From contig JACKML010000010.1 in the NCBI GenBank assembly GCA_024235415.1, forward strand, positions 16,673 to 80,672: DNA of 64,000 nucleotides, read 5' to 3'. The notes under the pieces were generated by a model that had not been told where the DNA came from, did not search any database, and saw only the letters and a program-made list of their open reading frames with translations. Below are positions 1 through 7,849 of this stretch, in pieces; position 1 is the first letter of the stretch, and the number at the start of each line of letters is the position of its first letter. The DNA comes from Chromatiaceae bacterium (GTDB lineage: Bacteria > Pseudomonadota > Gammaproteobacteria > Chromatiales > Chromatiaceae). A program made the translations under genes and the position numbers.

Positions 1-63
1 GTGGTCAGCGGTGACAAGGCCGTAATCGGCCGTCCGCCCGAGCGCGTCCTGGAGATCCTGTGA
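1..63 (+). CDS. arsC: ArsC-family reductase, C-terminal end (partial)
   Basis: Only the last 20 codons are inside the window and the gene enters from the left edge. The tail reads ...IGRPPERVLEIL, which matches the highly conserved C-terminus of ArsC/YffB-type thioredoxin-fold reductases (arsenate reductase, glutaredoxin dependent). The catalytic N-terminal Cys lies outside the window, so arsenate reductase cannot be separated from a Spx/YffB-like relative. The stop codon overlaps the GTG start of the following wrbA gene, so the two are probably co-transcribed. Confidence 0.7.
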   Translation: MVSGDKAVIGRPPERVLEIL

Positions 64-662
64 GTTCCGGTTACGTCCTGATCCTGTACTACAGCCGCTA
101 CGGCGCGACTGCCGAGATGGCCCGCCAGGTGGCGCGCGGCGTCGAGGAAGGTGGCCTCGAGGCCCGCCTGCGCACGGTACCGGCGGTATCCGCCGACCAC
201 GAAGCGACCGCACCCCCTGTGCCCGAAACCGGTGCTCCCTATGCGAGCATCGCCGATCTCGAAGGCTGTGCCGCGCTGGCGCTGGGCAGCCCGACCCGAT
301 TCGGCAACATGGCGGCAGCGCTAAAGTACTTCATCGACGGCACCAGCCCGCTGTGGATCAAGGCCGCCCTCGCCGGCAAACCGGCCGGGGTGTTCACGTC
401 AACCAGCAGCATCCATGGCGGTCAGGAGACGACGTTGTTGTCGATGATGCTGCCACTGCTGCACCACGGCATGTTGATCACCGGCCTGCCCTACAGCGAG
501 CCCGACCTGCTCAAGACCACGGCTGGCGGCACACCCTACGGTCCCTCGCACGTGGCCGGTGCGGACAGCAAACTGCCCTTGAGTACCGCGGAAAAGAACC
601 TTTGCCAGGCCCTCGGCCGGCGCCTGGCGAAAATCGCCGTTGCCCTGCGGATGTCGGCATGA
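60..662 (+). CDS. wrbA: NAD(P)H:quinone oxidoreductase, WrbA family
   Basis: A 200-residue flavodoxin-fold protein, the usual WrbA length (about 198). WrbA binds FMN and performs two-electron reduction of quinones in the cytoplasm, protecting against redox cycling. Visible features are the FMN phosphate loop YYSRYGATAEM (residues 10-20), GSPTRFGNM (76-84), the STSSIHGGQET segment (114-124) and the GTPYGPSHVAG loop, all at family positions. The GTG start overlaps the arsC stop (GTGA), and the gene's stop overlaps the ATG of the next membrane protein (ATGA). It therefore sits in a tightly packed operon arsC-wrbA-DUF2069-hda. Confidence 0.9.
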   Translation: MSSGYVLILYYSRYGATAEMARQVARGVEEGGLEARLRTVPAVSADHEATAPPVPETGAPYASIADLEGCAALALGSPTRFGNMAAALKYFIDGTSPLWIKAALAGKPAGVFTSTSSIHGGQETTLLSMMLPLLHHGMLITGLPYSEPDLLKTTAGGTPYGPSHVAGADSKLPLSTAEKNLCQALGRRLAKIAVALRMSA

Positions 663-1015
663 AGACTGCTGCCGCGCGGGCGTTGTCACTGTTTGCCTAC
701 CTCGGGCTCATCGCCTGGGTGATGGCCTGGATCATCTTTCTCGGTGACGTGGCACGCGAGCATATCTCGCTGTGGCTTGTATTGCTGGTGACGCCCCTGT
801 TGCTGCCGCTGCGTGGCGTGCTGGCCGGCGGGGACAAGGCCGTGATCTGGGGCACGCTGGTAGTGCTGCTGTACGCGGTGCACGGCGGAGTGGTGGCGTG
901 GTCAGACCCCGACCAGCGCTGGCTGGGGCTGATCGAGTCCGGCCTCAGCCTGACCTACCTTTTCAGTGCCAGCTTCTTCGTTCGCTGGCGCGCGCTGGCG
1001 GCAACCGGGGCATGA
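659..1015 (+). CDS. DUF2069 integral membrane protein
   Basis: A 118-residue protein made almost entirely of four hydrophobic helices (about residues 10-30, 36-52, 60-80 and 92-112) joined by short polar loops. It fits the DUF2069 family, small inner-membrane proteins of unknown function found between wrbA and hda in many gammaproteobacteria. The start overlaps the wrbA stop (ATGA) and its own stop overlaps the hda start (ATGA), showing translational coupling. No catalytic motif is visible and no function is proposed. Confidence 0.8.
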   Translation: MKTAAARALSLFAYLGLIAWVMAWIIFLGDVAREHISLWLVLLVTPLLLPLRGVLAGGDKAVIWGTLVVLLYAVHGGVVAWSDPDQRWLGLIESGLSLTYLFSASFFVRWRALAATGA

Positions 1016-1707
1016 GCCGACAACTGCCGCTTGCCCTCGGCCTGCAACACATGCCGGGGCTCGACGACTTCATTATCGGCCGCAACCAGGTCGCGATCGA
1101 CGCCCTGCGCCACGCACTCGATACGACCGGCGAGACCCTGCTGTACCTGTTCGGTCCTGCAGGCTGCGGCCGCAGTCACCTGCTGCTCGGACAGTGCGCA
1201 GCCGCCAAACAACGCGGTCTGCGCTGTGCCTACCTGCCACTGGCAGAACGCGCGGCAATGGCACCGCAGATGCTCGAGGGCCTGGAGACACTGGACCTGG
1301 TGGCAGTCGACGACATACAGACGATCGCAAGTGACCCGGACTGGGAGGAGGCATTGTTCGCGTTGTTCAATCGCTGCCGCGATCACGCCACGCGGATGGT
1401 GTTCAGCGCCGACCGTGGCCCCGCCGCGCTGCCGCTGCGCCTGCCTGATCTGCGCAGTCGCCTGGCCTGGGGACTGAGCCTTTCGCTGCAACCGCTCGAC
1501 GATGCCGGGCGACTGCAACTGTTGCAGTCGCTGGCGGCGCGCCGCGCACTGAAGCTACCGGACGACGTTGCGCGCTACCTGCTGGATCGCATGCCGCGCC
1601 ATCCCAAGGACCTGGTCGATACCGTGACGCGCCTGGATCAGGCCTCACTGGCCGAAAAACGCCGCCTCACGATCCCCTTCGTGCGCGACAGCCTCGATCT
1701 TCGGTAA
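1012..1707 (+). CDS. hda: DnaA regulatory inactivator Hda
   Basis: A 231-residue AAA+ protein related to the ATPase domain of DnaA. Hda binds the DNA-loaded sliding clamp and stimulates ATP hydrolysis by DnaA, preventing re-initiation (RIDA). The N-terminus carries QLPLAL (residues 4-9), fitting the clamp-binding motif. The P-loop is GPAGCGRSH (48-56), with Arg replacing the Walker A Lys, as is usual in Hda. Walker B is LVAVDDI (about 96-102). Length and the purM/purN neighbourhood are typical for gammaproteobacteria. It is last in the arsC-wrbA-DUF2069-hda operon and convergent with the permease gene. Confidence 0.92.
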   Translation: MSRQLPLALGLQHMPGLDDFIIGRNQVAIDALRHALDTTGETLLYLFGPAGCGRSHLLLGQCAAAKQRGLRCAYLPLAERAAMAPQMLEGLETLDLVAVDDIQTIASDPDWEEALFALFNRCRDHATRMVFSADRGPAALPLRLPDLRSRLAWGLSLSLQPLDDAGRLQLLQSLAARRALKLPDDVARYLLDRMPRHPKDLVDTVTRLDQASLAEKRRLTIPFVRDSLDLR

Positions 1708-1782
1708 GCGACCGCGGAAAGGTCCTGACATCCACCGACGGCCCGCCGATCGCTGGGCCGCGGATCAGGTCCGCCATCCCTT

Positions 1783-2880
1783 TCAGCCGCCGTCCGGCGG
1801 GCCCGGGTCGCTGACGTCTTCGTCGACTGCCGCCGCAAACAGGTTGCTCGCGCGATACGAATCAACGGCATGGCGCACCAGCACCATCGCCACCGCGGCA
1901 ACCGGCAGCGCCAGCAGGATGCCGAAAAATCCATACAGCTGGCCACCGGCCATCACCGCAAAAATCACCGCCACCGGATGCAGGCCGATACGCTCGCCGA
2001 CCAGGCGCGGTGTCAGCACAGTCCCCTCGACCGCCTGACCGGCGACGAACACCAGGATCACCCAAGGCAGGTCGCCGATCCCCTGAACCTGCAGCACCGA
2101 CGCGACGCCGGCGACCAGGATGCCGACTATCAATCCCAGGTAGGGAACGAAACTGACGATGCCCGCCAGCATCCCGATCAGCAGCGCGAACTCCAGGCCT
2201 ACCAGCCACAGGCCCGTGGTGTAGATCACACCCAATGCGAACATCACCAGCAGCTGCCCGCGCAGGAAGGCGCTCAACACCTCGTCGGCCTCGCGCGCCA
2301 GACGCGATACCGTGGCCTCATTGCGTCTCGGCAACAAGGCATGCACACCGGCGACCAGATGATCCCAGTCGCGCAGCAGGTAGAAGGTCAGCACCGGCAC
2401 CAGCAGGAGGTTCGCCAGCCAGCCCAGCACCGCCAGGCCAGATCCCGAAAACGTCGACCATACATTTGCCAGCAGCCCGCCGGCCTCGCGCCAATGGCTG
2501 GCCAGGGTCCGCTGCAGCAGCCCGAGATCCAACTGCGTGACCTCGACAGGCAACAACGCCTGGATCCGCGGCACCACGTGCGACCTGGCCCATTCGAGAT
2601 AGACCGGCAGCTTCTGCATCAATTGGCCGATCTGCGCCTCGATACGCGGCAACAGCACGATCAGCGACAGCACCAGCAGCAGAAAGATCACGCTGAATAC
2701 CAAGACCACCGCCGGCGTCCGCTTCAGCCTGCGTGCCTCCAGCCGATCCACCAGCGGGTCCCCGAGATAGGCAAGCAGGGCCGCGACGACGAAAGGCATA
2801 AGAATCGGCGACAAGAGGTACAAAAGCCCGCCGCCTGTCAGCAGCCACACCAGCGTCCAGGGGACCCGCCCCTCATTCAT
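1783..2880 (-). CDS. AI-2E family transporter (PerM-like)
   Basis: A 365-residue membrane protein with the AI-2E exporter/PerM layout: a pair of N-terminal helices, a long amphipathic stretch with coiled-coil character (about residues 75-140), then a cluster of helices including LLLVPVLTFYLLRDWD and the family pattern FVPYLGLIVG. The family includes autoinducer-2 exporters and Na+/H+ antiporters, so the substrate cannot be read from sequence. An in-frame ATG 12 codons upstream exists, but the ATG at 2880 is preferred because it overlaps the upstream phosphatidyltransferase stop (ATGA). The hda/purM neighbourhood is conserved in gammaproteobacteria. Confidence 0.85.
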   Translation of the reverse strand: MNEGRVPWTLVWLLTGGGLLYLLSPILMPFVVAALLAYLGDPLVDRLEARRLKRTPAVVLVFSVIFLLLVLSLIVLLPRIEAQIGQLMQKLPVYLEWARSHVVPRIQALLPVEVTQLDLGLLQRTLASHWREAGGLLANVWSTFSGSGLAVLGWLANLLLVPVLTFYLLRDWDHLVAGVHALLPRRNEATVSRLAREADEVLSAFLRGQLLVMFALGVIYTTGLWLVGLEFALLIGMLAGIVSFVPYLGLIVGILVAGVASVLQVQGIGDLPWVILVFVAGQAVEGTVLTPRLVGERIGLHPVAVIFAVMAGGQLYGFFGILLALPVAAVAMVLVRHAVDSYRASNLFAAAVDEDVSDPGPPDGG

Positions 2881-3437
2881 CGTGGGGAGTCCCACCGGCG
2901 CGCGCGTTGGCTCCACTCGCGGACGTAGCCCACGCCACTGAGCACGACCGTCAGCATCACCGACCAGATCAGCGTCTGCATCAGCCAGTTGGGCACGACA
3001 GAGAACCCCAGGCCAAGCACGCCGGCCGCGGCCAACGCAATCTGCAGGAAGGTGTTGAGCTTGCTCACCATGCTCGGTTCCGGCTGCACCGCCTCAATCC
3101 GGAAGTTGTACACGGTCGCCCCGATCACGATCACCAGATCGCGCACCAGCACACTGAGAACCAGCCACCACGGAAACACACCGAGCCACCAAAGACAGAC
3201 GAACGTCGAGACCAGCAGGAACTTGTCGGCCAGGGCGTCGAGAATCCCGCCGAGGCGCGAACTCCAGTCGAAGCGCTTGGCAAGAAAGCCGTCGAGCCCA
3301 TCCGAGGCGCCGGCGATCAGAAACAACCAGATCGCGACGGTGAATTCGCGGTTCAGCAGACACCAGATGATCGGCAGCACCAGCACGATCCGGGCCGCAC
3401 TGATCAGGTTTGGCAGATGGCGCAGGTAGGACTTCAT
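2877..3437 (-). CDS. pgsA: CDP-alcohol phosphatidyltransferase (PgsA-like)
   Basis: A 186-residue membrane enzyme that would transfer a phosphatidyl group from CDP-diacylglycerol to an alcohol, probably glycerol-3-phosphate, at the inner membrane. The CDP-OH signature is present: D46, D49-G50, A53-K54, then G63, D67 and D71. The normally conserved Arg of the motif is Lys (K54), a mild deviation. About five hydrophobic helices are visible. The gene lies between the DUF2066 protein and the AI-2E permease in one minus-strand operon. Acceptor specificity is inferred from family similarity only, and cardiolipin synthase-type chemistry is an alternative. Confidence 0.82.
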   Translation of the reverse strand: MKSYLRHLPNLISAARIVLVLPIIWCLLNREFTVAIWLFLIAGASDGLDGFLAKRFDWSSRLGGILDALADKFLLVSTFVCLWWLGVFPWWLVLSVLVRDLVIVIGATVYNFRIEAVQPEPSMVSKLNTFLQIALAAAGVLGLGFSVVPNWLMQTLIWSVMLTVVLSGVGYVREWSQRARRWDSPR

Positions 3438-3461
3438 CGGAGGCGTGGCAGGTCAGCGGCG

Positions 3462-4574
3462 TCAGTTACGCAGTCGATAATACAGGTCGACCTCGGGCAA
3501 GACCGGCACCGCGGCCGGCGCAACGCCGCCCGAACCGGCCACGGCGACCGGGGGAACCGGACGCAACGGTGCCGGTTCCGCACTCAGCAGACCGCTGGCA
3601 TCGAGTCCCCGCACCAGGTTGGCCTGACCGGCGCGCAGCTGCAGGTCGAAGGTGAAGGCATCGTCCCTGACGTGGCGCAGCGCCACCCCCGCCACGGCAT
3701 CGAGCGATTCGAGCAGTGCCACCAGGCGCCCGTAGGCAGCGAGATCGTAGACACCGGCAATGCGCACCAGCGTCCCGTACTGATCACCGGCCGCCAGCAT
3801 CGGTGCGTAGCGTGCCGCCAGCAGGTCCTGTGCCTGATCGATCGCGGACACCATTGTCTCCTCGAGTGATTTGGCCGGGGTCTGGAAGCCCTGACTGTCC
3901 TCGCGATCGATCAGCGACCACTGGCCATTCCATCTGCCGCCGCCGAGTGCCCGCAGCCGGCCGCTGAGCACCACGCTGTGCGGATAGCGCTCGGAGGCGA
4001 GTGCTATCGCGGCGCGGTAGTCCGACCACAGGTCCGCGGCCGTCAGTCTGCCCTGGTCCTCCAGGTCCATCAGCGGCAACTGCAGCGGCATCCCCCGCTG
4101 TTGCGCCTGCTCGGTCACGGCCGCCCTGGCCGCCGGTTCGTTCTCGAGATTCAGCAGTGTGCGCGCCCCCGCCTGTTCGCTCGCAAGCCACAAAAGGACA
4201 CCGGGTCGTTGCGTCCACACCGGGAGATTGCGTTCGCGCATCATGCGCTCGACCACCGGCTGATCGAAGCGCGCCCACAGGTAACGGACCATGCCGCCGT
4301 CCTTGTCCGCGGACCGGTAGCGGTATTGCTGGACCAGCGAAGGGGCCGCGGCGAGCATCTGTTTTGCCGCCGGCTGCCCGGCAATGCCAGCATTGCCGCT
4401 GACCCGCGCCATGACCGATCCGAGCAGTTGCGACAGCGCTGTATTGCGGGTCTCGCTACCCTCGTCGGCGACCACGGTCTCGGCAGAGTAAAGGTCCGCA
4501 GGCACCACCGCAGCGGCGGACAGGCTGAACACACACAACCACAGGCAGACGATCGATTTTTGCAGCTTATACAT
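3462..4574 (-). CDS. DUF2066 domain exported protein
   Basis: A 370-residue protein with an N-terminal signal sequence (hydrophobic core residues 8-22, cleavage likely after the Ala-rich stretch) and a mature part fitting DUF2066: LYSAETVVADEGSETRN near the start and LSQLLGSVMARVSGN after it. The role is unknown; the family is periplasmic or membrane-associated and is often encoded divergently from purM, as here. The C-terminal third is Pro/Ala-rich and ends in a short polar tail. The ATG sits just downstream of a short spacer shared with the divergent purM promoter. Confidence 0.75.
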   Translation of the reverse strand: MYKLQKSIVCLWLCVFSLSAAAVVPADLYSAETVVADEGSETRNTALSQLLGSVMARVSGNAGIAGQPAAKQMLAAAPSLVQQYRYRSADKDGGMVRYLWARFDQPVVERMMRERNLPVWTQRPGVLLWLASEQAGARTLLNLENEPAARAAVTEQAQQRGMPLQLPLMDLEDQGRLTAADLWSDYRAAIALASERYPHSVVLSGRLRALGGGRWNGQWSLIDREDSQGFQTPAKSLEETMVSAIDQAQDLLAARYAPMLAAGDQYGTLVRIAGVYDLAAYGRLVALLESLDAVAGVALRHVRDDAFTFDLQLRAGQANLVRGLDASGLLSAEPAPLRPVPPVAVAGSGGVAPAAVPVLPEVDLYYRLRN

Positions 4575-4680
4575 GGCGCAGAGTTTAACCCGGTTGCGAT
4601 TTGCGGTGGTGGGCCAAGTTGATCACAGTGCAGCCACCGCGGTCTGCAGCTGGACAAACCGCAGTTGTTCGATTGCCACC

Positions 4681-4710
4681 TTGGTGCGAGCTGCACGCAG
4701 GGGCTAAAAT
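4681..4710 (+). promoter_or_regulatory. Candidate sigma-70 promoter of purM
   Basis: TTGGTG at 4681-4686 and TAAAAT at 4705-4710 are separated by 18 bp and lie about 30 bp before the proposed TTG start of purM. The -10 overlaps an ATG (4709), which makes that ATG an unlikely initiation codon. Read by eye only. No PurR-like operator was identified with confidence. Confidence 0.5.
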
Positions 4711-4741
4711 GCCGCTTTTGCAGCCCTCCGCGGAGTCAGTC

Positions 4742-5800
4742 TTGAGCGAACAACCCCCCAGCAGCGATACCGGCGGCTTGAGTTACGCGCAGGCCGGGGT
4801 CGATATCGACGCCGGCAATGCCCTGGTCGAACGAATCAAGCCGATCGTGAAGAACACCTTCCGCCCCGGGGTAATGGCCGGTCTCGGCGGCTTTGGTGCA
4901 CTGTTCGAGCTCCCGATCGACCGCTACCGCGAACCTGTCCTGGTGTCGGGCACCGACGGCGTCGGCACCAAGCTCAAGCTGGCGATGCAGCTGGGACGTC
5001 ACGACACCATCGGCATCGACCTGGTGGCGATGTGCGTCAACGACATCGTCGTCTCCGGTGCCGAACCGCTGTTCTTCCTCGACTACTACGCAACCGGCAG
5101 GCTCGATGTCGACACTGCCGCCGACGTGATCAGCGGCATTGCCCGTGGTTGCGAACTGGCCGGCTGCGCCCTGACCGGCGGTGAGACCGCCGAGATGCCC
5201 GGCATGTATGCCGCGGGCGACTATGACCTGGCCGGGTTTGCGGTCGGCATCGTGGAAAAATCGCGCATCCTGCAACCGGACAGCGTGCAGGTCGGCGATG
5301 TCCTGCTCGGAATTGCGTCATCGGGACCGCACTCCAACGGTTATTCCCTGGTCCGCAAAGTCCTCGAGGTCAGCGGTGCGGACCTGCAACAAGCCATGGG
5401 TGACATTACCCTCGCCGATGCACTGATCGCACCGACGCGCATCTATGTGAAGTCGCTGTTGACCCTGCTGGGCGAGGTCGACGTGCATGCGCTGGCGCAC
5501 ATCACCGGTGGTGGACTCACAGAAAACCTTCCGCGTGTCCTGCCCGACAACAGCTGTGCGCAGGTCCGGCGTGACAGCTGGCAGCTGCCCCCGGTGTTCC
5601 AGTGGCTGCAGAGCGCCGGGCGGATCGCCGATGCCGAGATGCTGCGCACCTTCAACTGTGGCATCGGCATGGTGGTGTGCGTCCCGGCACAGGCTGCCGA
5701 ACGTGCGATCCAGGTCCTGCGCGAGCAGGGCGAGACGGTGTATCGGATCGGTGATATCGCCGCCTGCGAATGCGAGGCGCCCTGCGTCCGCTACACATGA
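4742..5800 (+). CDS. purM: Phosphoribosylformylglycinamidine cyclo-ligase (AIR synthetase)
   Basis: A 352-residue enzyme closing the imidazole ring to form AIR in purine synthesis (ATP-dependent, cytoplasmic dimer). Hallmarks are LSYAQAGVDIDAGN at the N-terminus, the ATP loop SGTDGVGTKLKLA, CVNDIVVSGAEPLFFLDYYA, the GGETAEMPGMY signature and ITGGGLTENLPR. The TTG at 4742 is chosen as start because CGGAG lies six bases upstream and the protein then has the usual length (E. coli 345). An ATG at 4709 falls inside the predicted -10 box. The stop overlaps the purN start (ATGA), the classic purMN coupling. Confidence 0.95.
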   Translation: MSEQPPSSDTGGLSYAQAGVDIDAGNALVERIKPIVKNTFRPGVMAGLGGFGALFELPIDRYREPVLVSGTDGVGTKLKLAMQLGRHDTIGIDLVAMCVNDIVVSGAEPLFFLDYYATGRLDVDTAADVISGIARGCELAGCALTGGETAEMPGMYAAGDYDLAGFAVGIVEKSRILQPDSVQVGDVLLGIASSGPHSNGYSLVRKVLEVSGADLQQAMGDITLADALIAPTRIYVKSLLTLLGEVDVHALAHITGGGLTENLPRVLPDNSCAQVRRDSWQLPPVFQWLQSAGRIADAEMLRTFNCGIGMVVCVPAQAAERAIQVLREQGETVYRIGDIAACECEAPCVRYT

Positions 5801-6453
5801 GCACGACCGATGGGCGACTGGCGGTCGTGGTGCTCGTCTCAGGCAGCGGCAGCAACCTGCAGGCACTGATCGACGCGGCCGCCTCCCCGGCATCACGCTT
5901 CTGCATCACCGGGGTGATCAGCAACCGCCCCGGTGCGCTCGGACTGCAGCGCGCAGTTGCTGCCGGTATTCCGACGCGGGTGGTCGATCACACGCTGTTC
6001 CCCGACCGCCACAGCTTCGACGCCGCGCTGGCAGAGGCGATCGACGGATTCTCTCCTGGCCTGGTGGTGCTCGCCGGCTTCATGCGCATCCTGACCAGCG
6101 ACTTCGTCGGTCGTTACGCCGGACGCATGCTCAACATCCACCCCTCGCTGCTGCCCGAATTCCAGGGCCTGCACACCCACCGTCGTGCACTCGAGGCCGG
6201 CGTTCGTGAACATGGCGCCAGCGTGCACTTTGTCACCGACGAACTGGATGGCGGCCCGGTGATCGCCCAGGTACGGGTTGCGGTGAAGACCGGCGATGAC
6301 GAGGCGTCCCTGGCCGGGCGCGTGCTGGCACGCGAACACGAACTGCTGCCGCAGGTCGTCGGCTGGTTCGCCAGCGACCGCGTGGCGCTGCGAGATGGCA
6401 GGGCATGGCTGGACGGCAAGGCGTTGCAGGAGCCCGTCGAGTGCTGCGCCTGA
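5797..6453 (+). CDS. purN: Phosphoribosylglycinamide formyltransferase
   Basis: A 218-residue GART that transfers the formyl group of 10-formyl-tetrahydrofolate to GAR. The phosphate-binding GSGSNLQAL lies near the N-terminus. The catalytic set is present: Asn and His in MLNIHPSLLPEFQG and Asp in DELDGGPVI, matching E. coli N106/H108/D144 in order. The start overlaps the purM stop. The next gene begins inside the last 13 bases of purN, so the three genes form one transcription unit. The C-terminus is slightly longer than that of E. coli PurN (212), with no extra domain. Confidence 0.95.
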   Translation: MSTTDGRLAVVVLVSGSGSNLQALIDAAASPASRFCITGVISNRPGALGLQRAVAAGIPTRVVDHTLFPDRHSFDAALAEAIDGFSPGLVVLAGFMRILTSDFVGRYAGRMLNIHPSLLPEFQGLHTHRRALEAGVREHGASVHFVTDELDGGPVIAQVRVAVKTGDDEASLAGRVLAREHELLPQVVGWFASDRVALRDGRAWLDGKALQEPVECCA

Positions 6454-7196
6454 TCCGCTGCCTGGCCTGCGCGGCCTCGCCGCTCGCGCTGCTGGCCTGC
6501 ACCCCGGCGCCGCAGGCGCCATCACCCGATACCCTGGGAAATCCCCTCGCGGTCGAGGCCGGGTACCGCCTGCTGTTCAATGACACGCTGGTCGGCAACG
6601 CCTTTTTTGCGCTCCGGATCGACGCGGATCACAGCTATGTCCTCGAGGCGTTGACCACGCCGGCCGGCAAGATGGAGCAGGCCGCAGGACACGAGATCCT
6701 GGAGAGCAGTCGCGGCAACGTCGATGGCGCACTGGTCCAACCCGAGGAATTCACCCACAGCGTGATCGACGGTGAGCACATCAAGGTCGAACGCCTGTTG
6801 TTCGACTGGGACAAGCGCCTGCTGCGACGAATCGACGGTGAGGCCACGCAGACCGTCAGCCTGCAGCCAGGCACCCACGATCGTCTCAGTTACCTTCTGG
6901 CCGCGCGACACCTGGCGTCAGCTGCCGGTGACGCGGTAGAGATTGAGATCGCATCGCCGCGGGCCAGCGAAAAGACCCGACTCGAGTTGCAGGATGCCGA
7001 GCCGATCGAGGTCCCGGCCGGGCGTTTTCGTGCGCTGGGCATCACGCGCGCCACGGCCGAAAACGGCGAAACGCGGTCGCTGTGGTTCGACGTCGAGGCC
7101 TCCCCGCTCCCGCTGCGCGTGTCACACAGCTGGGACGGCAATACCGTGGAGATGGTCCTGGAGACGCTCAGCCAGGTCCCTGGTGATCCTCACTGA
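6441..7196 (+). CDS. DUF3108 family lipoprotein
   Basis: A 251-residue exported protein. From the GTG at 6441 (AGGAG eight bases upstream) the N-terminus is a short signal with the lipobox LLAC, acylation Cys at about residue 20, followed by a Pro/Ala linker. The mature domain fits DUF3108 (LAVEAGYRLLFND near the start, a central LSYLLAARHLA helix, and PAGRFRALGITRATAENGE), thought to adopt a lipocalin-like beta barrel in the envelope. The function is unknown. It overlaps purN by 13 bp and runs 29 bp into the convergent dcd gene. Confidence 0.75.
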   Translation: MLRLIRCLACAASPLALLACTPAPQAPSPDTLGNPLAVEAGYRLLFNDTLVGNAFFALRIDADHSYVLEALTTPAGKMEQAAGHEILESSRGNVDGALVQPEEFTHSVIDGEHIKVERLLFDWDKRLLRRIDGEATQTVSLQPGTHDRLSYLLAARHLASAAGDAVEIEIASPRASEKTRLELQDAEPIEVPAGRFRALGITRATAENGETRSLWFDVEASPLPLRVSHSWDGNTVEMVLETLSQVPGDPH

Positions 7197-7764
7197 TGCG
7201 ACTGGCCACCGGGCCGCTCTGGCCGCGATACTTGGCATCGTCCCGCTTGGTGTAAGGGTGACGCGCCGGTGCGGTCAGGGTCTCGAAGCTCATCGCACCG
7301 ATCGCCATACCCGGACGCAGGGCCAGCGGCAGTTTCCCCGAGTTGAAGAACTCGAGCACGATATTGCCGCTCCAGCCCGGATCGATGCGGTGTGCCGTCA
7401 CGTGCACCATCAAGCCCAGTCGCGCCAGGCTGGAGCGGCCATCGAGCCAGCCCACCAGGTCGTCCGGCAGCGTGATGGATTCGAAGGTGGTGCCAAGTGC
7501 GAGCTCGCCAGGGTGCAGCACGAAGGTTTCCTGCTCGCTGATATAGATCTCGTCGCCCATGACCTTTTCCACCGCCAGGTTGACCTGCTCGCGCGAACCC
7601 GACAGATCGATGTAGGGGATGGTGTGTGAACTGAACACGCGAAAACGGTGACCGAGTCGCAGGTCGACCGATACACCCGTGATCGCCCGGTCTTCCGGAC
7701 GCGGCTCGATCCGTATGCGCTGCTGGTCGAGTGCCGCGATGATGTCGCTGTCGCAGAGTCTCAT
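7168..7764 (-). CDS. dcd: dCTP deaminase
   Basis: A 198-residue enzyme converting dCTP to dUTP, supplying the dTMP pathway. Conserved stretches are SVDLRLGHRFRVF, the active-site region WLDGRSSLARLGLMVHVTAH with its Arg-Ser and downstream His-Arg, and IDPGWSGNIVLEF. The C-terminal nucleotide-binding tail YTKRDDAKYRGQSGP is intact. It is the usual monofunctional enobacterial length, not a bifunctional Dcd-Dut. It is convergent with the DUF3108 gene (29 bp overlap at the 3' ends). In relatives dcd often accompanies apbC/metG, which lie about 7 kb away here. Confidence 0.95.
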   Translation of the reverse strand: MRLCDSDIIAALDQQRIRIEPRPEDRAITGVSVDLRLGHRFRVFSSHTIPYIDLSGSREQVNLAVEKVMGDEIYISEQETFVLHPGELALGTTFESITLPDDLVGWLDGRSSLARLGLMVHVTAHRIDPGWSGNIVLEFFNSGKLPLALRPGMAIGAMSFETLTAPARHPYTKRDDAKYRGQSGPVASRISEDHQGPG

Positions 7765-7849
7765 GGCTTTCCGGTCTCCGGCTTGGCAGTGCGAGGCACG
7801 AGTCTACACCAGCGCGGCGACGGCACGCGCGCCGGGGTTGGCGACAAGG

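Noticed and set aside
1870..2928. Long Gln/His/Arg-rich plus-strand frame opposite the AI-2E permease
   Set aside because: It is an antisense shadow of a GC-rich membrane-protein gene; the composition is unlike any protein family and there is no ribosome site.
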